The notes beneath the pieces are model-generated. The model was not told where the DNA came from and searched no databases. It worked only from the letters and a program-made list of their open reading frames with translations. A DNA stretch of 64,000 bases. Source: Icerya purchasi (Eukaryota > Arthropoda > Insecta > Hemiptera > Monophlebidae). Every line of letters begins with the position of its first letter. Position 1 is the first letter of the stretch. Location of the stretch: assembly GCA_039619475.1 (NCBI GenBank), contig CM077116.1:103089164-103153163 (forward strand), given 5' to 3'. The position numbers were made by a program, and so were the translations under genes. Positions 1 to 12,387 of the stretch are shown here, in pieces.

Positions 1-1320
1 AGTTTTGTGTGTGTGTTTTTTTTTTGATTATCGGACCGCTCTTGACGGGAATATGGGGAAGCCGGAAATTTTTACTTTCAGAAATCCGGCCAGCATAATC
101 AAAAGCTACACTTGAACATTGATGCGAGTTTTTAGAGGGGTAATTGTGTGCGAAAGACAGGTAATTAATAGGCAGAGTACTCGTCGTCGGAGGTTGTTGA
201 AGCGGCTGCGGTCGAATTAATGATTTAATTTTCGCTATATCGAGATGGCCGTCGAGCGAGTTACGTGATAGCCGAAGCTACGACGACAACGGAAACAACG
301 CTGAGAAGGCAGACGGGATTTTTTTGGCTTTTTCCGGTCGAATCTTGCAGCGACAAGCCGGCGTTTAGGCAGAGCGAAAAAACGATACTTTAAAATTTTA
401 ATCCTTTACGCGCTTATAAAGTTATTATTATACCGTTCGCTGAGTGCGAGTGGGTTTTTTTTTTTTGTTTTTGGGTTGGCGGCGGCGCTCAAATTATTAA
501 TGACGTTAGGAGCCGTTTGAATTAATAAATGATAATAATAAAAGGTAAGCGATTATAATCTCGGCAGCCGGCTGCGCGGACGACGTGTGTGTGGGGTGTC
601 GTCGTTATGAGGTTAGAGGATTCGGGGCGAATTAGCGGCAGACTCGGTGGCGATAATGTGAATTCGCCGGAGCTGGATGGAGCGCGGATACTGGTGCGAT
701 AGTGTTTGATGGGAGGTTTGTTGTCGGAAATAGTTTCATGGAATTTCAGGCTTTTTAGCACGCCTGTCAGAGACAGTTGCCTCGGCTTTCGGACTCGCGT
801 GCACATACACGTACACGCACACACGCGCACCGGACGGAAAAACTACGCAACGGACTGCGAACATATTTAGCGGGTATAAATAACAGCAGCGACTCTGTCC
901 ACTACAGATGTCCTCCGAAACAGTCACCCCAATTCAATGGCACGGCAATTTCCTCTTGACCAAACTTTGTCGGCACGCTTTCTCCGCCGCAAATCGTCGT
1001 ACGGATGCGGATGACCGAGCAAGGCGCGATTTTTCTATATCGGGCCCGGTCCGAGCTAGCGCCGAAACCGAATTATAGATATACATATTTATAAGCGACA
1101 TCGGAAACAGAGGCATCTGCCGTCGGTCTAATCGAAATTTGAAATAAGTCACAAAATTTAGTTCACAAATTTCCAAAATTGCCGTCGCGCCTTGGAAAGT
1201 GGTAGAATTCGAAACGTGGACGTGTTTAATTAAAATGGATTCTTGAGCGGTTCGAGCCTCTTCTTTAGAAGATCGGCGAATCGTGTCGTTAGCGTTGAAC
1301 CGTCAGCGGGTTAATTAATA
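1..1320. other. GC-richer non-coding block, no gene recognised
   Basis: This block is visibly richer in G, C and CpG than most of the window (for example 560-720, 780-850 and 1000-1060). The open frames here are short, lack recognisable domains and overlap on both strands. I see no splice-flanked coding exon. It could be an enhancer, promoter or untranslated exon in the intergenic region downstream of the homeobox gene. That is inference from base composition only. Confidence 0.3.
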
Positions 1321-4300
1321 AAATTGGCCGAAATTCGGATCGCTTTGAACTTTGCTAGATGTTACTTGAAAATCCCGCTTCCTTCTTTCCGATCCGGTTC
1401 GGAAATAATAATGTCGTCGCTTTGACCACGATATATCGCGAAGAGTTCTCGGAATTTTATCTGCGCACCTATCTTCTACTGTTGATGGACATCGAGAAAA
1501 ACCGTGTATTGTCTGAATAATTTTTCCTTCACTTTACCGATCATCTTCCGAAAGCGTTTTTTCTATAATTCGTTCACTTTTTTCATGCCCCGAGAATGTT
1601 ATTAAATAAAAATTCTACAATTTCTCTATTCTGAGCGGGCCAGAATTAGCAGCTTCTTTTGTATAACCTATATCGGAATCGTTTCGTTTATCTTTCTTCC
1701 ATTCTACGTGACTTATGTTGTTCCGTTGTTTTAATCGATTCTTAATACATAATTTAATTAATTTTCGTCTCTTTGACTTTTTAAGTGATTTATTTCCCTT
1801 TTTGTCCCTCTTGTGATTTTATTATTCTCCGCATGCGCTGCTCTCCGTTCTTTTCGTTACTTCGTCCATGTTGATTTGCTGTTTGACGAAACGAACGATT
1901 TTTTAGCCCGTAGTTGTTTTTCTTCGTTTAAATAAAAAACCAAAAAAAGTGCATAATCTAATCTTCGGTGATCATTTAATATGTAAAAAATTCCCATCCT
2001 TAAATTTCGGTTATCGTTTGCTCCTATCGTAAAAATCTCTCTTTTTACTACTCTTTTCGGCTTAAGATCTTGCTAGCTCCCCTGATTCTCCTTCGATTTG
2101 CTTTCCTGTATCGTTTTTTCATGTCTCTGTTTTATTCGCTTATTCCATATTTTCCGCAAAATTCCTCTTCGTATTTTCCTTTTCATCCGAAAAAAGCAAT
2201 AATAGGGTGCCTGTAGGGCTGATCACATCTTCTTTTTGAATTTCCTCATTCCTGTTTATTAAAACTCGAGCTTTCTACTTGTAATTCTGTCTTTCTCTTT
2301 TCTGTCCATCATTTGAGTTTCTTTATATTGTCCAAATCTGACCGAATCAAAATTTAACCGATTGCTCTTTCACTTTCAGCATAGAGGTCATCCTCCCCTC
2401 TCTGCTTCATCGATCAGATTTAGCAGTGTATTTTTTCTTAAATATTAAAAATTTATTACATTAATGCACTTATTTTCTTTACGAGAGAAATGCGGGAGGA
2501 GCAAAAATTACGATTCTTCTTTTTGTTTTTTTTTTTTTTTTTTTTTTACTAATTTAATCCGTTCTGCAAATAACTCGTGAAAAGATGTGTTAATAGGTTC
2601 GTATTTTACGTTTATCATTTTTTCTTTAGATCATTAATCATGCCGTATACACGCGATCATTTACAATTAAAATAACGTTAATTTACGACAATGCTAAACA
2701 CCGTATATAGTATGTACAACATTATAGCTTACTCGTATACTTTTAAAGATGTTTACGTTAATATAAATTTATCGGGTTTAATACATGTATATTCGTGATA
2801 TCCGAAAAACTTTCTAGAAATATTTCACGAAATATACAAAAAAAAGTATTCCTGCTGCACAGAACTACACCTGGAATTTGAAAATTACGTATTATTTATT
2901 CGGTAAAGGCAGAGGCTACAGTTAGAGCGTAAAAAAAAGAAAAAACAAAATAAATGTTAAAAATCATCCGCAAACGTGGTATAACAAAGCAAAACAAGCA
3001 GTAAAATTTGTAGGCTTGCGGTTTTATTACGTTTTTTTTTTTTTTATCGTAGAAAACTCAGTTTGAAAAGCACTATAATGTTCTCCAGACAATATATTTA
3101 ACCCGCCGGATATAACGAACTGGTTAATGTACTTTTAAATATTTAAATATGTTTTTAATTTGTAAAATATGCCGATAAAAAATTATAATAACTAATTATG
3201 ACTAGGATGTTTATATCGCTGATGTTACATTTTAATTTACGAGTAAATTATTTGATTATAAAAGAAATTAAAAAGTGACACGTGCAAAAATTTTCGATTA
3301 ATATTTTTAATTGTTAATTTAAAAAAATAATAATCGTAAACAACGGACACTGCGTCAGATTCCACTGTCTTGCAGAGTAAGTAGTCCATTAAATATTTCA
3401 CTATCGCATTAGCGAAAGTGAATTGTGAGAATTTTAAATGATTATTTCTTTAGCGCTGGTTTTCGTTGCAATCTCAAAATGCGCCGAATTCCAAAAAAAA
3501 AGACATTTTACCGAACCAGACACATGTAATATATTATTCAGCATCTTCGTAAGTGTTAAAATCGGTTGTCACTTTTACATGATAAATGTTTTTTTCGTTA
3601 CACGTTTTTTAATTCATTCCAGAGCGAAATTTTAGCGGGATTCTACCGAATAAAATTTACGCCTAATATCGCTTATTCCGAATTTGAAATTTACCATTTT
3701 CTGCATAATTTTGATGTTGCTTTTAAAAGTTACATTTGACGTAATTCCGGTAAATAATCGATAGTGTTTGTTCGACTATGTGATTTGCGATAAAATTTTA
3801 CAGAGCTACCGGATTAGCTGCGAAAAAGAAAAAAAAAAAAGGAGAAAAACCAAAGCAGCCCCATCTTACCCTTGAGATTAGAGCAACTGATATTCTACTA
3901 GCCAGCGGCACTATTTACGCATATGCACATATACATGCATAATGTAGTGTGAGTGCGTGCGATTAATGTAGGCGCGCGTGTGAATTTGTCGACATGTATC
4001 GCGATTTGATTACGCGTATTTGGTGCGAGCACACGGTACTATGTACAGACTTAGCTGAGAGTGTGTTGTCGGCGTGCAAACGGAACGCGATTGAGCTTCA
4101 AATAAATCAATTGGGACGCATCGGAGCGCGAACAGACTTGTACTAATTTAGCGCCCTGTAGGTATTCTTCTTACATCGATGATTTGGATTTGGGGTGGTC
4201 TGCCCTCCAAGTCGTCCGGCTCAAACGGTTATTTAAGGGCCACTTGTGAGGGCAATCATTGCCCAAATTCTCTCACGGGTCGTTCGGGGCATCCACTTCT

Positions 4301-6158
4301 TCTTTAACATTACGTTATGTGTTGTTATTGTCTCAACGAGTGGGAGATCTGCGGGAGGCGCTGTTCCGCCGTCGGATTTGGTTGGCATTTTTGCTGCAGC
4401 AGCACTTTTCACGCACGATACAGCGATACCCTGCTGCTGCGTCTTCAGATAAGGAGGAGGTGGATATTGTGCGAAAGCGCACTTGACTTGTTAATTCGAG
4501 CGAATATTCTACCGCATTTAACTAACGATGAAACAGCCCAGCACTTTGACTTTGCACGTCGCACAATTCTTTTACTATTATTTACAATAATATCTCTTAG
4601 ACGAATTCCCACAGACTAATCTCGGCCTCGGCTCCTCCGCCAGTATGTATCCTATTTAGCGGAATTTAATCTAGTCGACTGTAAAATATTTAACTATAGA
4701 CCGGCCGATTTCGCGGTTAATCTAGTCGATTTTATCGATATTCGTACATCGTTAACTCTCGCCCTGCCGACGGTCCTCCTAGTCGCTGATTTTGTGTTTT
4801 ATCCGAAATACGCATTTTCTTTGCTTGTAAAGACCCTACCAACTGATTGTGTCCTCTTACACCATCCCCATTAATGTCTGCTTCGTAATTATTAAATATA
4901 ACTAAGCCACAGTGTCGCTCTATACAGTTTTTCTGCCGAAACGCGACAGCTGTTATTGTTCAGTTTTTTCTTTTTTTTCGATTTTCCTCTTCGATTGCGA
5001 TTATTATTTTCAGCGTTGTCGTAAGAAAATCTTGAAACGAACCATTTTCCGATCGTCACCGTTAAATTTAACGTGGCCGTATTAATTTTAACCGCAATAA
5101 CTGGTTCAGTTTTAACGGATTTTTTTGTTTTTTTTTTTTTCAATTGAAAAAATTATTTAAAAATTTTCCGGAAACACCAGCCCTAAAAAGTAGCTGCTTT
5201 CACATCCGCATTCAGAGTTATCTAAGACAAGTTTTCTTTGAATTGATGAAATAATGTTTTTCATCCTTTAATGATTTGTTAAACGCTCTCTGTGTATAAC
5301 CACCACCCTTCGAGCATGGTAAGACGAACTGCTGTTAGAGATTTAGCCTTCAATGTTGTGAGGGGGTAACGAAATTGTACGTTTCCGATTATTAATGATG
5401 GCAATAGGAATGATGTTACCTGTTCTATTCTTTCCAGTTGTTGCTAGTGTTGGGAAGAATTAATAATGTTGACCTGAGCTATGGCGAGGATAAAAATGTT
5501 TTAAGTATAAAAATTTTTTCTTTTTACTTTTTTTTTTCGCTCATCTTAAAGAATAGTCTACAAAAAGTCTAGAAATTTGGAATTTAAATATGAGTGTAAG
5601 AAAGAAAATATAGATAGTTCGATAGAATTTGTATCTGAACTTTTTCTTGTGTGGCGGGGTGAAGGTTATTCCTTAACTTTATAAATATCAGTTGTCATTT
5701 CGCTGGTTGTTATTAGGTTGATTGGAAAAATCATATTTCCACCTTTAATATATTTGATGAAAGTAGTGTTGAACCTGTTACACATAACTAAGCTGCTTCC
5801 CCCAAGCTTGTTGGTATTTTCTGATGAAAATTTGGAAGTAAAAAATTCCACAGTAGTTGATTAAATGAAAAACGGTTTGTTAAATTTAACTTATATGATG
5901 ATACCGAGAAAACAAAAGCGAGGGGTCAACTAAAAAGCAAGATGTAAAGAAATAAACGGAATGTTAGCTTTTCTTGAAAGGAAAATATTATACAAACGAT
6001 AATTGGAAATTAAAAAATTTTATAGAAAGCTCAAAAAATTTGTGCACGCTTTCTGATTCTATAGGAGTATTGAAATTGAAACACTGTCTGTGCAAGTGCG
6101 TACAAATGATGCAAACGAAACGATATTAGTAATTTTTACAAATTGAACAGAGAACGAT
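1321..6158. other. AT-rich intergenic stretch, no gene
   Basis: The sequence is AT-rich with many homopolymer runs, including a poly(T) run near 2530-2547, and only short random open frames. The 3950-4640 part is richer in GC and CpG and carries GT/CG-rich text with three overlapping plus-strand frames. None of them resembles a known protein. I see no exon, RNA gene or complete transposon. Confidence 0.5.
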
Positions 6159-6225
6159 GCTGGTGCCTTTTTTTTTTTTTTTTTTTTTTTTTGGGATCAC
6201 CAGTCGAGGGCATTTCGCTGGTGCC
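6159..6225 (-). mobile_element. Minimal LINE 3'-tail insertion with target-site duplication
   Basis: The 9-bp word gctggtgcc occurs at 6159-6167 and again at 6217-6225. Between the copies lie a 25-base poly(T) run (6168-6192) and only 24 further bases starting gggatcacc. Read on the minus strand this is a short 3' end followed by a poly(A) tail, flanked by direct repeats. That is the signature of target-primed reverse transcription by a LINE with extreme 5' truncation. Confidence 0.7.
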
Positions 6226-7770
6226 ATTAATTTTTCCTTAAAAACGTTTTTATTCCTTTCAAAGTGGAAAGAAACATTTTTAACTTCGGTTATTATCATC
6301 GGAATTGTGCAAAGTGATTTAAGTGATGCATTCATTAAATGCTTTTTTTCCAGTTTATTTGTTAATAAAAAATGTTATACATTAGCTGCATCAGACGTCT
6401 AATCTGAATTCCTGTAGAGATGGCTGATAATTCATTATTTAGTTTTATTTCATTTAGAAATCAATAAATTGAACATGCGATCGTTAACTTTTCTTTAGGT
6501 TGTAAATTATAGTTTTTCTGTTTTAACTAAAAATAATGTGGGTGCCGTGACGTGGCAGAATAAAAATCTTTCCATCGATATAATGACACCACATACTTCT
6601 TTTGTCTCGATCTTGGGATTTTCATTGTTTAGTTTTCTCGAACTGTTTTTGATTATCGATATTATTTCCGATAATATTCCCTTTAAAATGCGGAATGTAG
6701 CTTTTGCGTGGCAGAAGAATCAACCTATTCTGCTGAAAAAAGAAAGACGAAAACAAAAAAACATAACAATTAAGAATTTGACTAAAAAAAACAGCAACCG
6801 GCAGATCATACTATTATTTTGTTCGCTATCTGGTTTTAAAAGTTCTTCGATACAATTAATAAAATGCCTTTCTTGTAAGTAAATACTGCACAAACAATTC
6901 TTGAATAAAAATTCCGTCTAACAGTAAAAGCTTGCGTGGCAATAGTTTTTAAACAATTCTCGTAGATTTGAAAAAAAAAATATGCGAACGCAATGATTTA
7001 TTGAGACTGCTTTACTCATTGCTAAATTAACCCGAAGAGTATAACAGTGAAAGTATAAGCGTAAGGATAAGTTTGTCTTAGAATTGCTTGAACGCTTCCC
7101 CCAGAAAAACCAAACAAAACACAAATGCCTCATCGTAAGTTTAGACAATCTTAGTTTGTTAGGATTTTCATTTAGTTTATGTATTTCAAGCTGTTCAAAT
7201 GACCATGTTGAAAAAAAAATCCCAAAACTTTTCTACTGGCTTGACCCCTTATGTATATAAACAATAACCTAATTTGATGCATACTTTTCGTCTGCAGTTA
7301 CTGCACCCTTTATCTATTTTGAAATTTCTTCTTGTTGGCATACCTAAAAAAAACATGACATCTCTGAATTGTTTTTGACGTTCCTTTGAATTCTGTTGCT
7401 TTTATCTAAATGAATTTTGAGTGCAGCATCTCTAATTCTAAACTGAAATTTACTAAACCTTTAAAGATTTCAACGTTAGAGGATGTTTCTGTTTCATTAT
7501 GGCTTCATACGGCTAATTTAAAAGTATCACAGAACCTAATAAAATTAATTAAAATATTAAGGATGTACCTACTATTATGTTTAACTTTCCCATTATTTTA
7601 AGCATTTTTTTTTTATATGTACGTTAGTTATGAAACTTTATAAACTGAAGCGAACAATGTAAAGAAAAACGGAAAAGAAATGAAGGGAGCAGAGGTAAAA
7701 TTTTCGAGAACATTTTTTATGAAAAATTATATGTAGAAATCAAAAACAATATTTCCCCGCAGCAGCATTG
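6226..7770. other. AT-rich intergenic stretch, no gene
   Basis: I see no recognisable protein, RNA gene or repeat here. The longest open frame, 6538-6882 on the plus strand, has a low-complexity AT-driven composition and no domain. Confidence 0.5.
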
Positions 7771-7774
7771 ATTT

Positions 7775-8920
7775 ATGGAGGGACGGTCTATAGTTACTAA
7801 TTTAGTGACCTACACTGAGTACATTTCTTCAAAGATGGATTTGTCTTCTCAAGTAGAGATAATTTATACAGATTTTGAGAAAGCGCTCGATAAAATCGAC
7901 GACAATATTCTAATAAACAAACTTAACGAATTCGGCTTTTCCAAAGAATTATTACGATTATTTGATAGTTACTTTTCAGACAGGAAGCAATACCTGTTCA
8001 ATTTAATAGTGCAAAATCTGTATGTTTCTATTGTACATCGGGAGCTCTGCAAGGCTCAGTTTTAGTACCTCTTCTGTTTTTATTATACACATCGATGATT
8101 TACCCCCCGAGTAATACAACACGCTAATTTAATGTAGTACGCAGATTATACGAAAATATTTTACAGAAATAAAACACAGCAATGGTGTACTACAAATAGA
8201 TATTGAAAATTTCGAAAGTTGGAGTATAAAAAATATCAAACTGTTATCATATTACTTTGTTCGCGGAAATTTAAGGCAATTATGTCCACTTATAGTATAA
8301 AGAATGTTTATGTGGACACTAAAAATGAAATTCGGGATTTAGGGATAATTTTTGATTCCAAACTTACTTTCAATGCTCATTTATTTCATACGATTAGTAA
8401 GGCAAGAAGGATGTTGGATTTTTTATTCAGAAATTGTAAAAACTATGCTATTGAAGATACGAGTACATTAGTCACATTATATAACAGTTTAGTCCGCTCA
8501 TTATTAGAATTTGCAGCTATTATTCGGAATCCCCCTCTAAAATAATGAACAAAAAAATAGAAGCAGTCCATATGCAGTTTTTAAAGTATTCATTTTTTTA
8601 AACGTGTCAGGTATTTTTCAACTAATGCAGTTTATACGAATTTATTAGATACATTTAATTTTAAGACTTTTGTGAGTCGCAGGCAGGGTATGCTTCTAGT
8701 ATAAAATTCTCCACATTTATTCGAAAGAATCGGCATTAAAGTTCTATCATTTAACTGCCGGAAAAATGCGTTGTTTTACATACGGAAGGCTAAAGTACAG
8801 CATTTTTTATGTTCTTTAATGAAACCATTACTGAGTGATTACAACAACATTTTAGATAAGTGCAGCGTGATATCCCCGGTTGCCATAATTTTAAAGATCT
8901 TAGTTGACTGCTAGACACTA
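7775..8920 (+). pseudogene. Decayed CR1/L2-like non-LTR retrotransposon (reverse transcriptase remnant)
   Basis: Frame 7775-8065 reads like the palm of a LINE reverse transcriptase. It opens with GRSIVTNLVTYTEYISSKMD, then has IYTDFEKALDKID (the first catalytic-aspartate motif, A) and a segment ending SYFSDRKQYLF. Around 8100-8160 the frame is broken where the YADD box should be. A second open piece (8219-8545) resembles the thumb, with DLGIIFDSKLTFNAH and a YNSLVRSLLEF segment. The stretch 8600-8900, with stops and frameshifts, still reads like the C-terminal tail (SRRQGMLLV, NCRKNALFYI). No endonuclease or ORF1 is visible, so the copy is 5'-truncated and dead. Clade assignment to CR1/L2 is by overall likeness; Jockey-superfamily relatives are an alternative. 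Confidence 0.75.
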
Positions 8921-9579
8921 TAAACTGAGCTACAACTCGATTTCTCCGTTTGCGTATCCACTGAGCTTATATACTGCTGAAACTGTGCCGTTCGTTTATT
9001 TAAAGTACATTTAATTCTCTTGTCTTTGCAAATTTTATAACTACTTGCCAGCTAAAGTTTTTTCGGGAACTGCAATGCTAATGTGTATATATGGGTTTGA
9101 GTATTGAGTGTAGATGCAATTGTAAATTTTGACGGATACATGTCGGCATATTATAATACTTACTATTATAAGTTTGTTCGGTCATATTGTATTAATATGC
9201 CAGTGTGGGTTTATGTGAGTTTGTCTCAGCTAGAGATTAATAATTTATATACCGTTGTTTAACTCAAACTGTAATTAGCCGAAAGGCTGTTGTTTGAACA
9301 TTGTTCCAAATAAATAAATGCAACACGAAGACGTCAAATATAATGGTGAAACATTATGCAAATTCCCTTTAAAAACACTGACGTTGGTAAGAAAATCGCT
9401 TCCCATATTTTAAAGGTGTTTTTATTGCATAATATTTGTCCCGATCAACGTTTGTAGTTTTAGAAATAAAAATAAGAGCAAAAATAAATGTTGGCTCCAT
9501 AATTACACTACTTCGTGGAGTTCTTTTCATTTCACTTTCTTCTAATTAATTAAATTTCTGATTTGCTCCGTCTGGAAAA
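8921..9579. other. Intergenic stretch, no gene
   Basis: Mixed AT-rich sequence directly after the LINE remnant. It may include that element's 3' untranslated end. No coding or RNA feature is recognised. Confidence 0.4.
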
Positions 9580-10160
9580 GTGTCTTTTTGCTATCCTCTT
9601 CATCTGATTATCCTATTCGCTACCTAATTGCCAATCTTTCCATAGCTTGGTCGATTTCCTTAAGATTCCAGTTAATCCCAGGTAATTTAAATAAATTGTT
9701 TGTTTCGTCTAACGGCAGTTTAGCAATAAATTTCTTGATTCCAATATCCTTTTTTCATCAAAGTGCACCGCCCTCATTTCAATACCCGTATTCCTTTTCT
9801 AATTCTCATACTTTGTCTGTCTAATTCAGTCGCTCTCTTCATCACGGCGTTGGTCTGATACCTATTTCAATTTCTCTCTTATTTCTTCTATAATTCATTT
9901 TCGTTTTAATTATGTGTCCCTTCATCTCTCTTTTCTGATTTTCTATTGCTTCTTCTGTTTACTGCATTCTTAGTGGATCGTGACTGCAATTGTGATATCA
10001 TATTTCCTTTGAATGCTCTTTTCTTTCGCAGGAGCGCTATTTTCTTTACTCCAAATTCTTATAACTTTCCTACATTTTATATACTTTCGCTTCTTTTCCT
10101 AGATGTTGTTTCTGCTTGGCCGAATTGATTTCCATTTCCTCATATATTAAAGTCTAATCT
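9580..10160 (+). pseudogene. Degenerate I/R1-like LINE 3' end (RNase H trace plus Cys/His tail)
   Basis: The segment 9946-10128 contains DRDCNCDIIF, NALFFRRSA and a FLDVVSAWPN end. It lines up by eye with the tail found near 57.04-57.2 kb and with the clearer CDANHIFFECP-type tails at 13.8 and 19.0 kb. Upstream (9588-9824) a frame contains LIPGNLN, which may be what is left of the RNase H WVPGH motif. The zinc-knuckle cysteines are largely lost and stops interrupt the region. It is an old 5'-truncated, non-functional copy; the upstream part is tentative. Confidence 0.5.
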
Positions 10161-10339
10161 TTTTTTTTTATTTAATTAATTATATTTAATTTTAGTTTTT
10201 TGAAATAAATATAACACACTTTAATAACCTCTGAAAGTACTAGATCTATGAAGCTGAAAATTCACTTGTAGCAAAATGACACAATGTACTTATGCCGTTC
10301 AAAAATACATCAAAAAATTGTTTTTTTTTGGGGGGGGGG

Positions 10340-11330
10340 GGGTAAAATTTAGAAAACTGCTCCTTAAAAAACTGATTATAGTTGAAGCCATTTACACCGG
10401 ATATTAAAATTTCATATGAACACACCACCCACGTACCGAAAATGACAAATAAAAACACTTTTTTGGAAATTCGAACTTTAAGGATTGAAAAGGGGTCAAA
10501 ACTGTTTTTAAAAAAATACGCAAAGTATTATATTTTCAGTACGAATAAATTTTACAAACCGTAATTTTGCATCAATATCACACACTTATGTTTTCTATTA
10601 CAAGCGTTCAAAAAAAAATATTTAAATTCTTTAAATTTTAAGACAGGAAATGGGCAGTATCCCGTTTTTGAGAAAATCGAAAATCACGCTACATCCCAAA
10701 CGAACGGTGAATATCATGTGAAATTCTGTATAAATATGATGTATATACTAAAGATATCAAATGAGAAGGCTTTTTTAAGAATTTGACCTTCAAGGGGTGA
10801 AAAGGAGTTAAAAACACATTTTTTCAAAGAATACACAAAGTGTGTTATATTTTCAACACGGATAGATTTAACAAGTTAAAATTTTGCACGAAAATCACCT
10901 ATAGAATTTACTGAAAGTGGGAAAAAATTTTTTTTAAAAATCCTTTAAATTTTAAAAGAGAAGCACCAGAAAAAACAGAAAGTCATGCTACAGCTCAGAG
11001 GAATGACGATTATAACGTGAAATTTCGTACGCATACAAATTATTTAGCGTAGATATAGAATAAGAAAGATTTTTTGAAAATTCGAATTTTAAGTGGTGAA
11101 AAGGGCTTTTAAAAGCTGTTTTCTAAAAAATACCCAAAGTATTACATTTTCAATATAAACGGATTCAATAAACCATAATTTTGCTTGAAGATTGCTTATA
11201 TTCTTCACTGAAAGTCTATAACTTTTTTGTTTTTAAATTATGAAATTTTAAGGATTGTACACCATTTTTAGTAAAACTTAATATCACGCGACAGCTAGAA
11301 GGAATATAATGCTTATAACAAATAATATTA
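10340..11330. repeat. Divergent tandem array, about 300-bp unit, roughly three copies
   Basis: Landmarks recur at about 300-base spacing. The words aatcacgctacatc, agtcatgctacagctc and atatcacgcgacagctag start near 10680, 10980 and 11280. A ggtgaaaagg-type word followed by an aaaatac-caaagt-tta stretch recurs near 10480, 10797 and 11095. Units differ by many substitutions and small indels. This looks like an old satellite-like array; an internal tandem region of a non-autonomous element is also possible. A twelve-base poly(G) run starts near 10331, just before it. Confidence 0.7.
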
Positions 11331-12387
11331 TATGAATGTTACATATTGAGATTTGTTTCGCGATACGACAAGTAATTCAGAAAGTTCAACAGTTTAAAAT
11401 TCATATAGTCATTTACTAGAGCTGGAGGCGGACAATGATAATTCGGTGAAACCTTGCTAGCGACATAAGCAGACAATCTCTGTCAGCCTATTTCGTATTC
11501 CAAAAAGTAAGAAAACATATATTATATATATATATATGTATATTTGTCAGAGCGTTAATTCTGGTGTGGTTATTTGTTTATGTTAAATAGAAGGAATGGT
11601 GTTTTCATTTGATTACGTAGTCGAAATTTTTCTTTTTCTCTCGAGTGATTTAACATGGTGTCTTTTTTCTCCGAATTAGTTTGCAAAGTTTGGTTTGCTC
11701 GGTGTTTATCAGCACTTCAGACAATGTAGAGGTCATTTTGAAAAGGGACAACATATCTGCTAGCGACTAGAAAATTAAACTCTTTTGATTATATTAAGAT
11801 TAATAATTTTCATCTGCCCCTCATGAAGCGGAAAGGTTATATTGTATAATGTTTGAACATTTTTTAAGCTAAAAACGATTTAACCGCCGATAGAAGCGAC
11901 TTTTTCGAGAAAAAATAAATGGAATCGGGAAAGAGAAATGTAATATCAATCAGTATCCCTTATTAAACTGAAATACACATTTATAATTTTTTCTTTCTTC
12001 TAACAATTAGTAGATAATTTAAAAAAAAAATCATTTTCATTTTTATTCGTGCTCTGAGCAGTTCAGATCTGCATATTCGTTTTATACCGTTTACATAGAA
12101 ATTGTTTTCAGTAAGTTTATGTTCGCTGTTTATAATTATTTCGAACCAACCGTTGTACTTTAATTTTCGCATTTATTAAATTTGGGTTATTCAATTTTTT
12201 GACTTTGATTACACTTTTATTTGACTTTTTATTTATTTTTGCCACTACTGTTCCTGTAATTACTGCCAAAGGCAATAATAGAATGTTTAACACGGATATG
12301 TGAAATACTCCGACTTTTGATATGCTAAATATTTAAATTAACATTGAAAAATGTACTTAATTTAAATATTAATGTAACAATGTAGTA
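11331..12387. other. AT-rich intergenic stretch, no gene
   Basis: Contains an AT dinucleotide-like run at 11518-11541 and otherwise unremarkable AT-rich text. No coding feature is recognised. Confidence 0.45.

Noticed and set aside
522..1176. Overlapping minus and plus frames of 60-102 residues at the left edge
   Set aside because: They overlap each other on both strands, consist of GC-driven composition and show no domain or exon boundary.
105..4486. NK2-type binding words (tcaagtg core, for example near 109 and 4479) as autoregulatory sites
   Set aside because: A 7-mer is expected several times in 64 kb by chance; no clustering was seen.
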